Of a DNA stretch of 64,000 nt, positions 1-7,622 are shown piece by piece. Source of the stretch: Panacibacter ginsenosidivorans (GTDB lineage Bacteria > Bacteroidota > Bacteroidia > Chitinophagales > Chitinophagaceae); assembly GCF_007971225.1 (NCBI RefSeq), contig NZ_CP042435.1, positions 186,001-250,000 on the forward strand, given 5' to 3'. The translations under genes were made by a program, and so were the position numbers. Every line of letters starts with the position of its first letter. The first letter of the stretch is position 1. The notes below the pieces were generated by a model. The model saw nothing but the letters and a program-made list of their open reading frames with translations. It was not told the DNA's origin and ran no database searches.

Positions 1-1
1 T

Positions 2-598
2 AACCTCAATATTGGACCGGATTTGAGAGTTGGCGAAGAAGAGCAATATCACACTACAAATCTCATTACTGGTCTGCCACGCACCATTACTATTTCCGTA
101 GAAGGTCTTGATCCTATCTGGACTATAGCAACAGACAGTGCTGTTGCAAGATATAACCTTTTAGGTATGCGCCTGACTTTTCAACGTGTATCTTCAGGAG
201 GAAGAATAAGGGTGGTTGGTCATGATCTGGGAGGCAATGGTGTATTGGGTCAATCATCTGGCTTTCCTAATGCTGCAGGTAATCCTCCCGATTCTATTAC
301 CTTAAACAACCGTCCGGGTACTTTTGGTACAAATCCAAGTGTACAATGGCTGGCAACAATTGTAGCACATGAAATGGGCCATACTATAGGTTTCCGTCAT
401 ACAGATTATAAAAATCGTAAGTACAGTTGTGGTGGGATAAGATATAATGAAGGTAAAGCTGGTGTTGGTGCTATCTGGATCCCGGGAACACCAACCGGTC
501 CAAGAGATCCAAATAGCTGGATGCTTGCATGTACAGATGGTTCTAACCGTCCATTTAATCCTAATGATTTGATAGCACTGAATTATTTATATCATTAA
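2..598 (+). CDS. M57-family (HEIGH-type) zinc metallopeptidase, C-terminal part
   Basis: The reading frame is open to the window edge, so the start lies upstream; about 199 residues of the C-terminal part are present. The zinc-binding signature HEMGHTIGFRHTD supplies the two zinc His and the catalytic Glu, and the third ligand is in the conserved FRHTD. Downstream, SCGG, NEG, GAIWIPGTP and DPNSWMLAC are the blocks typical of the dual-action HEIGH metallopeptidase family (Pfam Peptidase_M57). Family members in Bacteroidetes are usually exported lipoproteins, but the N-terminus needed to see a signal peptide is missing here. A TTG at position 23 could be read as a start, but it would cut into the conserved domain and is not preferred. 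A strong terminator follows directly. Function beyond zinc-dependent proteolysis is not known. Confidence 0.85.
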   Translation, partial: NLNIGPDLRVGEEEQYHTTNLITGLPRTITISVEGLDPIWTIATDSAVARYNLLGMRLTFQRVSSGGRIRVVGHDLGGNGVLGQSSGFPNAAGNPPDSITLNNRPGTFGTNPSVQWLATIVAHEMGHTIGFRHTDYKNRKYSCGGIRYNEGKAGVGAIWIPGTPTGPRDPNSWMLACTDGSNRPFNPNDLIALNYLYH

Positions 599-625
599 TA
601 TTGTTTACTGGTTATAAGAAATTAC

Positions 626-657
626 AAAAAACCCTGTTTATTAAACAGGGTTTTTTC
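626..657 (+). terminator. Rho-independent terminator after the M57 peptidase
   Basis: A perfect hairpin with arms AACCCTGTTTA / TAAACAGGGTT, preceded by an A-run and followed by TTTTTT, lies 28 bases after the peptidase stop codon. Confidence 0.85.
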
Positions 658-693
658 TTTGGTACTTAGCTACAGAAAAATATTTAGCTTCCG

Positions 694-712
694 TTGCGTC
701 GCACCCTTGTAC
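694..712 (+). repeat. Half-site of the intergenic inverted-repeat family, forward
   Basis: The 19-mer TTGCGTCGCACCCTTGTAC, 38 bases before the EVE-domain gene. The next copy, in reverse orientation, is at 2740. The two bracket the EVE, lipoprotein and DUF4349 genes. Confidence 0.8.
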
Positions 713-750
713 TGTATATCTTTATTCATCAATTATAAAACAACTTCATC

Positions 751-1161
751 ATGGCATATTGGTTAGTAAAAAGCGAGCCTTTCAAATACAGTTACGAACA
801 ACTGGAAAAAGACAAACAAACATTTTGGGATGGTGTAAGAAATTACGCAGCACGCATCAATTTGAGAGCAATGAAAAAAGGTGATGAAGTTTTGTTTTAT
901 CACAGCAATGAAGGCCTTGCAATTGTAGGTATAGCAAAGGTTGCAAAAGAAGCCTACCAGGATCCGACAACAGATGATGAAGCCTGGGTTGCCGTTGATC
1001 TTAAGCCATATAAAAAAATAAAAAAGCCTGTAACACTCGAACAGGTAAAAGCAGACAAGCGTTTAAAAGATATGGCGCTCGTACGCCTTGGAAGATTAAG
1101 TGTACAGCCTGTGACAGATGATGAGTGGAAAATAATTATGGAGCTTGGTGGCATGAAATAA
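751..1161 (+). CDS. EVE domain-containing protein
   Basis: A 136-residue single-domain protein. It opens with the characteristic YWLVKSEP and continues with FWDGVRNYAARINLRAMKKGD and VLFYHSNE, the core blocks of the EVE domain, a PUA/YTH-like fold. EVE proteins are thought to recognise modified bases in RNA or DNA; the exact substrate of this housekeeping subtype is not established. The length matches the family. It is monocistronic between a repeat half-site and a hairpin terminator. The family call is firm; any specific role is inference. Confidence 0.92.
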   Translation: MAYWLVKSEPFKYSYEQLEKDKQTFWDGVRNYAARINLRAMKKGDEVLFYHSNEGLAIVGIAKVAKEAYQDPTTDDEAWVAVDLKPYKKIKKPVTLEQVKADKRLKDMALVRLGRLSVQPVTDDEWKIIMELGGMK

Positions 1162-1178
1162 AATAAAATGATTATAAA

Positions 1179-1216
1179 AAAGAAAAACCGCATTCAAAAG
1201 AAGTGGTTTTTCTTTT
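1179..1216 (+). terminator. Terminator after the EVE gene
   Basis: Arms AAAGAAAAACC and GGTTTTTCTTT pair around a 14-17 base loop, ending in a T-rich tract, 18 bases after the stop codon. The symmetry could let it work for both strands. Confidence 0.7.
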
Positions 1217-1321
1217 GCTTTCTTTTAACGTTGCATAACGGTTACAAAAACTACTTACAAAGAATCAATGTCTGCAAGTTTGCTTCCTTAAATTATTCTT
1301 CAACAACTAAATTTCTTTAAC

Positions 1322-1729
1322 ATGAAAACGGGAATTATTTTCTCAGGGATTGCTATTGCCCTTACCTGCCTTACACTTACATCATGCGATTGGTTTACAA
1401 AAAAGAAAACAGAACAACCAAAGCTTATTGGCAAATGGGTTCTTATAAATGTTGCAGACAGCAGCAAGACAGGTCGCAATGGTATTGGTTTAATTGCACT
1501 AGGTGTAGCAAAAAACTCAACACCTGTAACTGTAGAATTCAAGACAGACAGCAGTTACACGTTGTTAAACGACACAGGCAAATACTACATTGATTCAACC
1601 TTGCACACATTATTTATTAAAGAAGATTCAACAGAGTTGCCTTTAACCATTAAACAACAAACAGATTCCACACTCGAATTATTTTCATCAACAGACAGTG
1701 TATGGTACACGCTACAGAAAAATAAATAA
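1322..1729 (+). CDS. Small lipoprotein, lipocalin-like
   Basis: 135 residues. A signal peptide of about 21 residues ends in the lipobox LTSC, followed by DWFTKKK, so a lipid-anchored envelope protein is expected. The mature part begins KLIGKWVLINV and continues as alternating short strands (VTVEFKTDSSYTLL, GKYYIDSTLHTLFI, LPLTIKQQTDSTLELFS). This is the pattern of the lipocalin-like small beta-barrels common in Bacteroidetes lipoproteins. No ligand can be inferred. It lies upstream of, and on the same strand as, the DUF4349 gene. Confidence 0.75.
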   Translation: MKTGIIFSGIAIALTCLTLTSCDWFTKKKTEQPKLIGKWVLINVADSSKTGRNGIGLIALGVAKNSTPVTVEFKTDSSYTLLNDTGKYYIDSTLHTLFIKEDSTELPLTIKQQTDSTLELFSSTDSVWYTLQKNK

Positions 1730-1796
1730 GCTTTCTAACGATTGCCTGCTTACGTAATTATTCTCTTACTGCATCTAATTAAAAAATCAAACTCTT

Positions 1797-1845
1797 ATGT
1801 ACAAAAAAAATATTCTATGCATTTTGCATAGCCGCTATTGCTATG
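1797..1845 (+). other. Out-of-frame lipoprotein signal peptide of the DUF4349 gene
   Basis: An ATG at 1797 starts a frame that soon stops. In the next frame the same DNA encodes KKIFYAFCIAAIAMSC, a clear lipoprotein signal peptide that runs straight into the DUF4349 frame. Removing one A from the run of eight at 1803-1810 would join ATG-Tyr-Lys-Lys to that signal peptide. This marks the true N-terminus and a one-base frameshift. Confidence 0.75.
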
Positions 1846-2772
1846 TCATGTGGTAGCGGAGATAAAGCCAATCAAATGTCTGTTGCTGATGTTCAATTAA
1901 AGGAAGTCGCAGAGTTAAAACCTTCACTTCCATTAGAAGAGAAGGAACTTAACAAAACAGTCGCAGGAATAGCAGCAACAGATACATCATCAAACGCTGC
2001 ATCATCTTCAAATGACAGCATCCTAAATTCTGGCGGTCCAACAAATATTGACTGGGATAAAAAGATCATCAAGAATGCACATGTAACATTGGAACTAAAA
2101 GATTACAATGCATACAACAGTTCATTGCATAATAAACTAAAAAGTTATGGTGCATACATTGCGCAGGAACAAGAAACAGAATCTGATGATCAGATAGCAA
2201 ATGATATAACGATCAAAGTCCCTGTAGAGAAGTTTGATGATCTTATGAATTCTCTTCCCGGCGATGGTATAAAAGTTTTAGAAAAAACAATTTCAACAGA
2301 AGATGTAACAGGCGAAGTTGTTGATACAAAAGCACGAATAGAAGCAAAGAAAGAAGTACGTGCAAGATATCTTGATCTTTTAAAGCAGGCTAAAAGTATG
2401 AAAGATATTCTTGAAGTACAGGATGAAATAAACGGCATACAGGAAGATATTGAATCAGCATCTGGCAGGGTAAATTATCTTACACATGCTGCTGCTTACA
2501 GCACTATTAATCTGAAGTATTATCAGTTCTTAAATGGCATTGCTTCTAAAGATATTAAACCGGGTTTTCTTAGCAATGTTAGCGAAGCATTTAAAACTGG
2601 TTCTTCTGTTATCACCAATCTTATTTTGTTTTTTATTTCTATCTGGCCGCTCGTAATTGCAGGTATATTACTCATCTTTTATTATCAGAAATTGCGTTTA
2701 AAGAAATCACTTGCGCATGTGCCGAGTAATGTTCAGAACGCACAAGTGAGTGACACAACCGCAGCTCAATAG
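1843..2772 (+). CDS. DUF4349 domain protein, probable lipoprotein with frameshifted start
   Basis: 309 residues from the first in-frame ATG. That start gives MSCGSGDK, which is really the lipobox region: the codons before it encode the hydrophobic signal peptide, separated from ATG 1797 by an extra A in an A8 run. The mature protein has a low-complexity linker, then the DUF4349 core (IIKNAHVTLELKDYNAY onward), a helical segment rich in E/K around residues 160-205 likely to be a coiled coil, and one membrane helix near 255-280. The C-terminal residues NAQVSDTTAAQ are encoded by a copy of the intergenic repeat, so the end of the protein seems to have been replaced or extended by it. Role unknown; envelope location is inferred. 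Confidence 0.8.
   Translation: MSCGSGDKANQMSVADVQLKEVAELKPSLPLEEKELNKTVAGIAATDTSSNAASSSNDSILNSGGPTNIDWDKKIIKNAHVTLELKDYNAYNSSLHNKLKSYGAYIAQEQETESDDQIANDITIKVPVEKFDDLMNSLPGDGIKVLEKTISTEDVTGEVVDTKARIEAKKEVRARYLDLLKQAKSMKDILEVQDEINGIQEDIESASGRVNYLTHAAAYSTINLKYYQFLNGIASKDIKPGFLSNVSEAFKTGSSVITNLILFFISIWPLVIAGILLIFYYQKLRLKKSLAHVPSNVQNAQVSDTTAAQ
2731..2765 (-). repeat. Half-site of the repeat family, reverse, inside the DUF4349 3' end
   Basis: GCACAAGTGAGTGACACAA at 2740-2758, preceded by GTTCAGAAC as in other copies. It lies within the last codons of the DUF4349 gene and supplies its C-terminus. Confidence 0.8.
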
Positions 2773-2846
2773 CTGCAATACAAGCTAAGTAAAAAATAGT
2801 TTCAACCCTGAATGCTTCTAACGATTTGCTTGCTTAATTTTAGTTC

Positions 2847-3542
2847 ATGGCTAAGAAAAAATTGGTAGTACTTACCGGCGCAGGCATAAGCGCTGAAAGT
2901 GGCTTAAGAACTTTTCGCGACAGCGATGGTTTGTGGGAGGGTTACAACATTGAAGATGTGGCTACGCCGCGTGCATGGAAACGCAACCCGCAATTGGTGC
3001 TGGAGTTTTATAATGTGCGCAGGAGAGATGTGACAAAAGCGCAACCAAATGCGGCGCACATTGGTTTGGCAGAGCTGGAAAAAGATTTTGATGTGCACAT
3101 TATAACGCAGAACATAGATGATCTGCATGAGCGTGCAGGTTCAACGAATGTGTTGCATTTGCATGGAGAAATTTTTAAGATGCGCAGTGAAAAAAGAATG
3201 AGCCCTGTGCATGAAATTCGCGAAGATATTTTGATGGGGCAAACAGATACAGATGGCGGGCAATTTCGTCCGCACATTGTTTGGTTCGAAGAGCCCGTGC
3301 CCATGATAGAGATAGCTGCAGAGGTTGCAAGCATGGCAGAAATATTTGTTGTGGTGGGCACATCGCTGGTGGTTTACCCGGCTGCAGGGTTGGTAAATTA
3401 TGCGCCGCATGGCATTCCAAAATTTATTGTTGATAAAAAAATTCCCTACACATCATCGTCTACGCAAAATATTACTGCTATCGAATTGCCGGCTACGGAA
3501 GGAGTGAGGCAATTGCAGGAAAAGTTGAAAGCATTTTTATGA
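2847..3542 (+). CDS. NAD-dependent protein deacylase, sirtuin (Sir2/CobB family)
   Basis: 231 residues. Sirtuin blocks in order: GAGISAESGLRTFRD (NAD binding, residues 11-25), TQNIDDLHERAG (88-98), HLHGE with the catalytic His106, PHIVWFEE and VVGTSLVVYPAAG. Tyr55 and Arg58 in FYNVRR form the YxxR pair that selects acidic acyl groups (succinyl, malonyl) in SIRT5/CobB-type enzymes, so desuccinylase activity is plausible. The protein has no cysteine at all, so the usual four-Cys zinc site of the small domain is absent. The TGA stop is part of the repeat motif TGAGCCCGGCT. Expected to be cytosolic; targets cannot be inferred. Confidence 0.92.
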   Translation: MAKKKLVVLTGAGISAESGLRTFRDSDGLWEGYNIEDVATPRAWKRNPQLVLEFYNVRRRDVTKAQPNAAHIGLAELEKDFDVHIITQNIDDLHERAGSTNVLHLHGEIFKMRSEKRMSPVHEIREDILMGQTDTDGGQFRPHIVWFEEPVPMIEIAAEVASMAEIFVVVGTSLVVYPAAGLVNYAPHGIPKFIVDKKIPYTSSSTQNITAIELPATEGVRQLQEKLKAFL

Positions 3543-3592
3543 GCCCGGCTGAAGAATAAGTATTTAACTTTCGTTGCGTCGCACACTTGTAC
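3540..3592 (+). repeat. Repeat element end: outer motif plus half-site, forward
   Basis: Outer motif TGAGCCCGGCT, overlapping the sirtuin stop codon, then a 22-base spacer and the core TTGCGTCGCACACTTGTAC at 3574-3592. Its inverted partner is at 4026, beyond the cupin gene. Confidence 0.8.
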
Positions 3593-3667
3593 TGAAACAA
3601 ATAATTCAAAAGTAAAAGTCAAAATTCAAACATGAAGTGATTGTATTTACTTTTTAATTTTGACTTT

Positions 3668-4003
3668 TCACTTTGTTGCTTCCCCGCCTTCTTTACCATA
3701 AAAGATAACCCAGGTAGCAAAATCATCGGTAAAATTTTCAAAACGGTGCTCCATACCGGCAGGAACGAATAATACATCGCCTACATTGAATGAAACTCTT
3801 TCACCATTACCGTTAAATGTACCCGAGCCTTTGGCAATTATATAGATCTCATCCTGCTTGTGTGGTGTTTGCGTATCTATTTTTTGTGGAGAGAAATATT
3901 CAATACTCATACTGCCATGTTTTAACATGACTGTAAAATGTCTTTGTGTTTCTTTTGTAAGCTTTGCAACAGCTTCGGCGAGGATAATGTGAAACTTTTC
4001 CAT
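3668..4003 (-). CDS. Cupin domain protein
   Basis: 111 residues from the ATG at 4003 (MEKFHIILAEAVAKL). An in-frame ATG at 4063 exists, but it would translate the repeat half-site at 4026 as protein, so the shorter start is chosen. A single cupin fold is visible: DEIYIIAKGSGTFNGNGERVSFNVGDVLFVPAGMEHRFENF carries the two cupin motifs, with E in motif 1 and the H of PAGMEHRF in motif 2. Such small cupins bind a metal or sugar; the substrate is unknown. The gene is bracketed on both sides by inverted repeat half-sites (3574 forward, 4026 reverse) and by nothing else. Confidence 0.85.
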   Translation of the reverse strand: MEKFHIILAEAVAKLTKETQRHFTVMLKHGSMSIEYFSPQKIDTQTPHKQDEIYIIAKGSGTFNGNGERVSFNVGDVLFVPAGMEHRFENFTDDFATWVIFYGKEGGEATK

Positions 4004-4022
4004 ATGGTGAATAGAATTATTG

Positions 4023-4060
4023 AACGTACAAGTGAGTGACACAACGAAGTTCAATAGAAG
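4023..4060 (-). repeat. Half-site of the repeat family, reverse
   Basis: GTACAAGTGAGTGACACAA at 4026-4044, 23 bases before the cupin start codon, with flank CGAAGTTCAAT like that at 42942. Confidence 0.8.
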
Positions 4061-4082
4061 CAATGCCGCTGGCTACATAAAA

Positions 4083-5597
4083 TTATTCTTCTGTTTCGTT
4101 GAAGATAATGCCATGCTGTTTTAGCTCTTCCAACACCGGTTCATAAATTTCAGGGCTAACGGGAATGTGCAAGCCTTTCTCTTTGATCTTGCCTTCGAGA
4201 ATAAGTTTGGCGGCAATGCCCAGGGGCAAGCCAACCGTTTTTGCCATAGCGGTGTGTATACTGTCGTCGCCCTGCAATACAAGGCTGCTCTTGATTTCTT
4301 TATGTGTGCCGTTGAGTTCGTAACCAATTTCATGCATCATCACGATCATGTCTTTGTCTTCAGGTTGCAATGCCCATTTCTTTTCAAGAATAAATTGCAA
4401 CACATCTGCGGCGCTGCATAAGCCTTTGTTGATCATGGTTTCATCATCATCAAGCCCGAGGAAAAACAATTGCTTCATACTAAGATTGGCTTCGTGCATT
4501 TTACCGGCAACAGATTCTGCGGCTTTATCTTTTACTTCATCAATATCGAGTGTTGTAAGCGAACCTTTTTCGTCTATCATCATGATCTCTTCATCACCAG
4601 ATTCGCCAGCTTCGTTTGCTTTTTCTTCTGCTTCCATTAACTGCATTAATTTTTCCATCATCGTCTTCGCATAATCAAGTTTGCTGGTAAGCATATTATT
4701 CAACCAATCGCTGAAACCATTTTTTTCAAAATGTTGTTTGAAGAAAGCGGCCACAGACATGCCATCTGTTTCATACACTTTTTCTTCATCAGTCAGTTTA
4801 AGATCAACAATGTTTTTCCAGCCGAAATTAAATTCAGGATGACGGAGTGTTGTGCGCATTAATGTGTTGATGTGATCAAGCCCGTACAATTTTTCGTAAG
4901 CAAGCGAATCACGGTTTGCATAGTAAGCGAATATGCCATGTTCAGGAACTTCAACAATTTTTTCTGCATTGAATAATTCTGCGTAGGGGAGATGAACTTC
5001 TTTTCCATCCTCTTTATAATCCGCACCGGCTTTGCCTGCAAGCACCACGTTGCGTGGGTTCCAGCTTATTTTATAATGCCATGGATTGGTATCACTTTCA
5101 GGTGCAACCAAACCACCGCAATGAGATTTGAAAGAAGTTATTTTTCCGCCATCTTCTTTTATGCGATGAAAAATTTGCATAGCGCTCATGTGATCAATAC
5201 CGGGATCAAGACCCATTTCGCATAAGAAGAGCAATCCTTTCTTTTCAATCTGGTCTTGCAACGCATTGATTGATTCACTTACATAAGAAGCGGTTAATAA
5301 ATTTTTACCAAGTTCAATACAATCCAACGCAACAAGAAAATGAAGATTGGGCGGCATCATAGAGATCACAATATCTGCCTGTGTAATTAGTGCTTTTCGT
5401 TGTTCTTCATTCTCAATATTTACCTGCGCTGGTTTTACAAGATCATGTTCGCCAACTTTTGCCTTAACAACTTCGAGGTTACTATCTGCAACCGTAACCT
5501 TCCAGATATTTTCAGTAGCAATATTTTTTAAATAATCTATTAAAACGGTTGCAGACTTGCCTGCACCAAACAAAACAATATGTTTTATACCAGCCAT
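4083..5597 (-). CDS. Saccharopine dehydrogenase family protein
   Basis: 504 residues from ATG 5597 (MAGIKHIVLFGAGKSA). The upstream in-frame ATG at 5666 falls inside a terminator hairpin and is rejected. The N-terminal Rossmann fold has VLFGAGKSATVLIDYL; the central region has CEMGLDPGIDHMSAM and SHCGGLVAPESDTNPWHYKISWNPRNVV, diagnostic of saccharopine dehydrogenase/LYS9-like proteins; the C-terminal domain ends VSPEIYEPVLEELKQHGI. An acidic, low-complexity insert (AEEKANEAGESGDEE) sits near residues 345-360. In lysine metabolism such enzymes interconvert saccharopine and glutamate plus aminoadipate semialdehyde, but no LKR partner is near, so the substrate is uncertain. Confidence 0.88.
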   Translation of the reverse strand: MAGIKHIVLFGAGKSATVLIDYLKNIATENIWKVTVADSNLEVVKAKVGEHDLVKPAQVNIENEEQRKALITQADIVISMMPPNLHFLVALDCIELGKNLLTASYVSESINALQDQIEKKGLLFLCEMGLDPGIDHMSAMQIFHRIKEDGGKITSFKSHCGGLVAPESDTNPWHYKISWNPRNVVLAGKAGADYKEDGKEVHLPYAELFNAEKIVEVPEHGIFAYYANRDSLAYEKLYGLDHINTLMRTTLRHPEFNFGWKNIVDLKLTDEEKVYETDGMSVAAFFKQHFEKNGFSDWLNNMLTSKLDYAKTMMEKLMQLMEAEEKANEAGESGDEEIMMIDEKGSLTTLDIDEVKDKAAESVAGKMHEANLSMKQLFFLGLDDDETMINKGLCSAADVLQFILEKKWALQPEDKDMIVMMHEIGYELNGTHKEIKSSLVLQGDDSIHTAMAKTVGLPLGIAAKLILEGKIKEKGLHIPVSPEIYEPVLEELKQHGIIFNETEE

Positions 5598-5633
5598 AGA
5601 TTGCAAAATTGTAAATGAAGAATAGCAGCAAAA

Positions 5634-5663
5634 ATAAAAGCCTTTTTTAAAAAAGGCTTTTAT
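5634..5663 (-). terminator. Terminator of the GYF-domain gene
   Basis: Hairpin AAAAGCCTTTTTT / AAAAAAGGCTTTT located just after the stop of the minus-strand gene at 5691 and just before the start of the next minus-strand gene. Confidence 0.75.
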
Positions 5664-5690
5664 CAATTTATTGAGTAAAGATAATGGAAC

Positions 5691-7253
5691 TTAATCGGCA
5701 ATAATATTCAGGTCATTTTGTGCAGAACTGATCATTGAAACTTTATACTTAATGCCTGCGGCTTTTGCATTTTGAGGTGCATTTACCTTAATACTTCCAC
5801 CTGCTTCAATATTCTTTACAGTAAGTGTTTCACCTTTCAAATATTTGCCGGTGGCATCAAAATACTGCAAATCAAGTACTACAAGATCCAGTGATACATC
5901 ACTTATATTTGAAAGATTATATTGAACACCGCTGGAAACAGGGTAAGATTCAACATCAACATAATCGTCAATTGATGCTGCTTTTTTTACCTGTCTTTTT
6001 ACTTCATTGTTTGCAACTGGCTGTTGCGTTGCAGGTTCTTTTGCAGTATTTTCAATTTCATTTCTTTTCACAGAACTTCTTGCACCATTCGCTTCTGTAA
6101 CCGAAGGCTGGTAATTCTTTTGAACAGGCGCCACAGTTTGCACTGCAGTCTTTGCAACTGTATTTATTTTTTGTGTCTTTGCAACAGTATTTGTTGCTGA
6201 AACAACATTATTTCTTTGCGAAGCGATAACCGCTGGTTTGGTATTTCTTGCAACGGCTGGAGTCACAATTGATTGCTTTTTATTTTTAACCGGTTGGCTT
6301 ACTTCCACGTTTTCCTCTTGTTTTGGAGCGTTATCAACGACAGCCTCAGTATTTTCTGTTGTATTTTCATTTGGCGCCGTTTCATTTGGTATAAGCTGAA
6401 TATCCTGTTGTGGTTGATTATTCTTGGCTTCTATATAACCTGTTTTATCACTCCATTTTAAACCAACCCACATGCCGGCTGCAAGAATTGCAATTAGTAA
6501 AACTGCTGCTGTTAAATGGGACTTGTATTTTTCAAACCCGCCTGCCGATTTTTTCCGGGCCAATAAACTGTCGGCATATTGTCCTGCAATATCATCAAGT
6601 GATTGAGAAAATTTTGTTTCTAAAAGCTCTTCTTCACCAATATGTTTTATTCGGTCATTCACCGTTTGGTAAGAAACAGATGCATTTGAAACGGCTTTCT
6701 TTTCCTGTTCCCAGTCGAGCCACATGTTTTCCCATGCCGGGTTATTATTTGTTTGAACCGGTTGTGATTGTTTTACAGGTTCTGTATATGTGTTGTACGA
6801 AACAGGCTGAGATTGCTTTACAGGCTCTGGCTCTGCATTATGCTGAGTATATGAAAAAGATTGGGGTTGTATGATTGGCCCTGGTTGAAATGCAGGGTTA
6901 ACCACAGTTGTTACAATAGTTTCTATTTTGTGTGAATCAGCTTTTACCCTGAAACGCGGTTTTTCTTTCTTGACTACTGTTGCAGCCAAAACGGGGGTTT
7001 CAGTTGTAGTAACAGTTGGTGTAGGTTGTTGTGCAGAACTTGCTGAAGGCTTTTTATAAAATCTATCGAAAGGCTGTTCCTCTACTGGCGGTACATAAGG
7101 TTTGAATGCTTCTATCTCGCAGGGGTAACGCCAGGCAGCACTTCTGCCTTCCACCCAAACAAGATCATATTTCTTTAAACCCATTTGGATGAGTTCTTCA
7201 GCAGCATAAGGTCCTGTTTCTTTGTTGTCGCGTAAAAGACGGTACTGTTTCAT
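5691..7253 (-). CDS. GYF_2 domain membrane protein of unknown role
   Basis: About 520 residues from ATG 7253 (MKQYRLLRDNKETGPY); an ATG ten codons earlier is also possible. Residues 1-50 (YRLLRDNKETGPYAAEELIQMG, LVWVEGRSAAWRYPCEI) are a GYF_2 domain, a presumed peptide-binding module common in Bacteroidetes. A long Pro/Gln/Thr-rich linker follows, then one membrane helix (LTAAVLLIAILAAGMWVGL) near residue 265, another Asn/Thr/Lys-rich linker, and a C-terminal beta domain (residues 430-520) with VQYNLSNISDVSLDLVVLDL, typical of an extracytoplasmic adhesion-like fold. The layout suggests a cytoplasmic GYF head tethered through the membrane to a periplasmic tail. No function can be assigned. Confidence 0.75.
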   Translation of the reverse strand: MKQYRLLRDNKETGPYAAEELIQMGLKKYDLVWVEGRSAAWRYPCEIEAFKPYVPPVEEQPFDRFYKKPSASSAQQPTPTVTTTETPVLAATVVKKEKPRFRVKADSHKIETIVTTVVNPAFQPGPIIQPQSFSYTQHNAEPEPVKQSQPVSYNTYTEPVKQSQPVQTNNNPAWENMWLDWEQEKKAVSNASVSYQTVNDRIKHIGEEELLETKFSQSLDDIAGQYADSLLARKKSAGGFEKYKSHLTAAVLLIAILAAGMWVGLKWSDKTGYIEAKNNQPQQDIQLIPNETAPNENTTENTEAVVDNAPKQEENVEVSQPVKNKKQSIVTPAVARNTKPAVIASQRNNVVSATNTVAKTQKINTVAKTAVQTVAPVQKNYQPSVTEANGARSSVKRNEIENTAKEPATQQPVANNEVKRQVKKAASIDDYVDVESYPVSSGVQYNLSNISDVSLDLVVLDLQYFDATGKYLKGETLTVKNIEAGGSIKVNAPQNAKAAGIKYKVSMISSAQNDLNIIAD

Positions 7254-7340
7254 CTCGAAGGAGTTAGAACTGGTATAATGCATAACCTGTTCCCTTTATT
7301 GTAAAGGAATCGTTATAAATTATATATACTGCAGCATAAA

Positions 7341-7378
7341 GTTCTGAATGCACAAGTGAGTGACACAACTGGCGATGC
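7341..7378 (-). repeat. Half-site of the repeat family, reverse
   Basis: GCACAAGTGAGTGACACAA at 7350-7368 with outer flank CTGGCGATGC, the same GGCATCGCC-type flank seen at 24200 and 38446. No nearby forward partner on its left, so it is one of the unpaired copies. Confidence 0.75.
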
Positions 7379-7440
7379 TCAAAGAACAAATAGTTTGAAG
7401 CCAATAACCCTCTTTTTTGATACCAGCTTTTGAACAAATG

Positions 7441-7469
7441 GCATCGTCCCTTGCGTCGCAATCACTTTA
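7441..7469 (+). repeat. Degenerate half-site, forward
   Basis: GCATCGTCCC flank followed by TTGCGTCGCAATCACTTTA at 7451-7469; the distal CTTGTAC half has decayed. It resembles the copy at 12604. Confidence 0.55.
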
Positions 7470-7543
7470 TCTTTCTGTCTTTTATTCAACTAATAAAAGT
7501 TATCTGCACCTTGTGCATAAAAGAATGTAAAAAAGCCTTGTTT

Positions 7544-7577
7544 TTTGCTGCATTTCATACCCAAAAAGTTAGATTTG
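7544..7577 (+). promoter_or_regulatory. Candidate Bacteroidetes-type promoter of gyrA
   Basis: TAGATTTG at 7570-7577 matches the TAnnTTTG box of Bacteroidetes primary-sigma promoters, with a TTTG at 7544-7547 about 22 bases earlier. Transcription would start some 35-45 bases before the gyrA ATG at 7623. Motif match only. Confidence 0.4.
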
Positions 7578-7622
7578 CAATCCCGCAAAAAAAGGGTTCA
7601 ACAGAAGTATTTTACAACACGT

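Noticed and set aside
3668-4063. Longer start for the cupin at 4063
   Set aside because: The added residues come from the half-site at 4026-4044.
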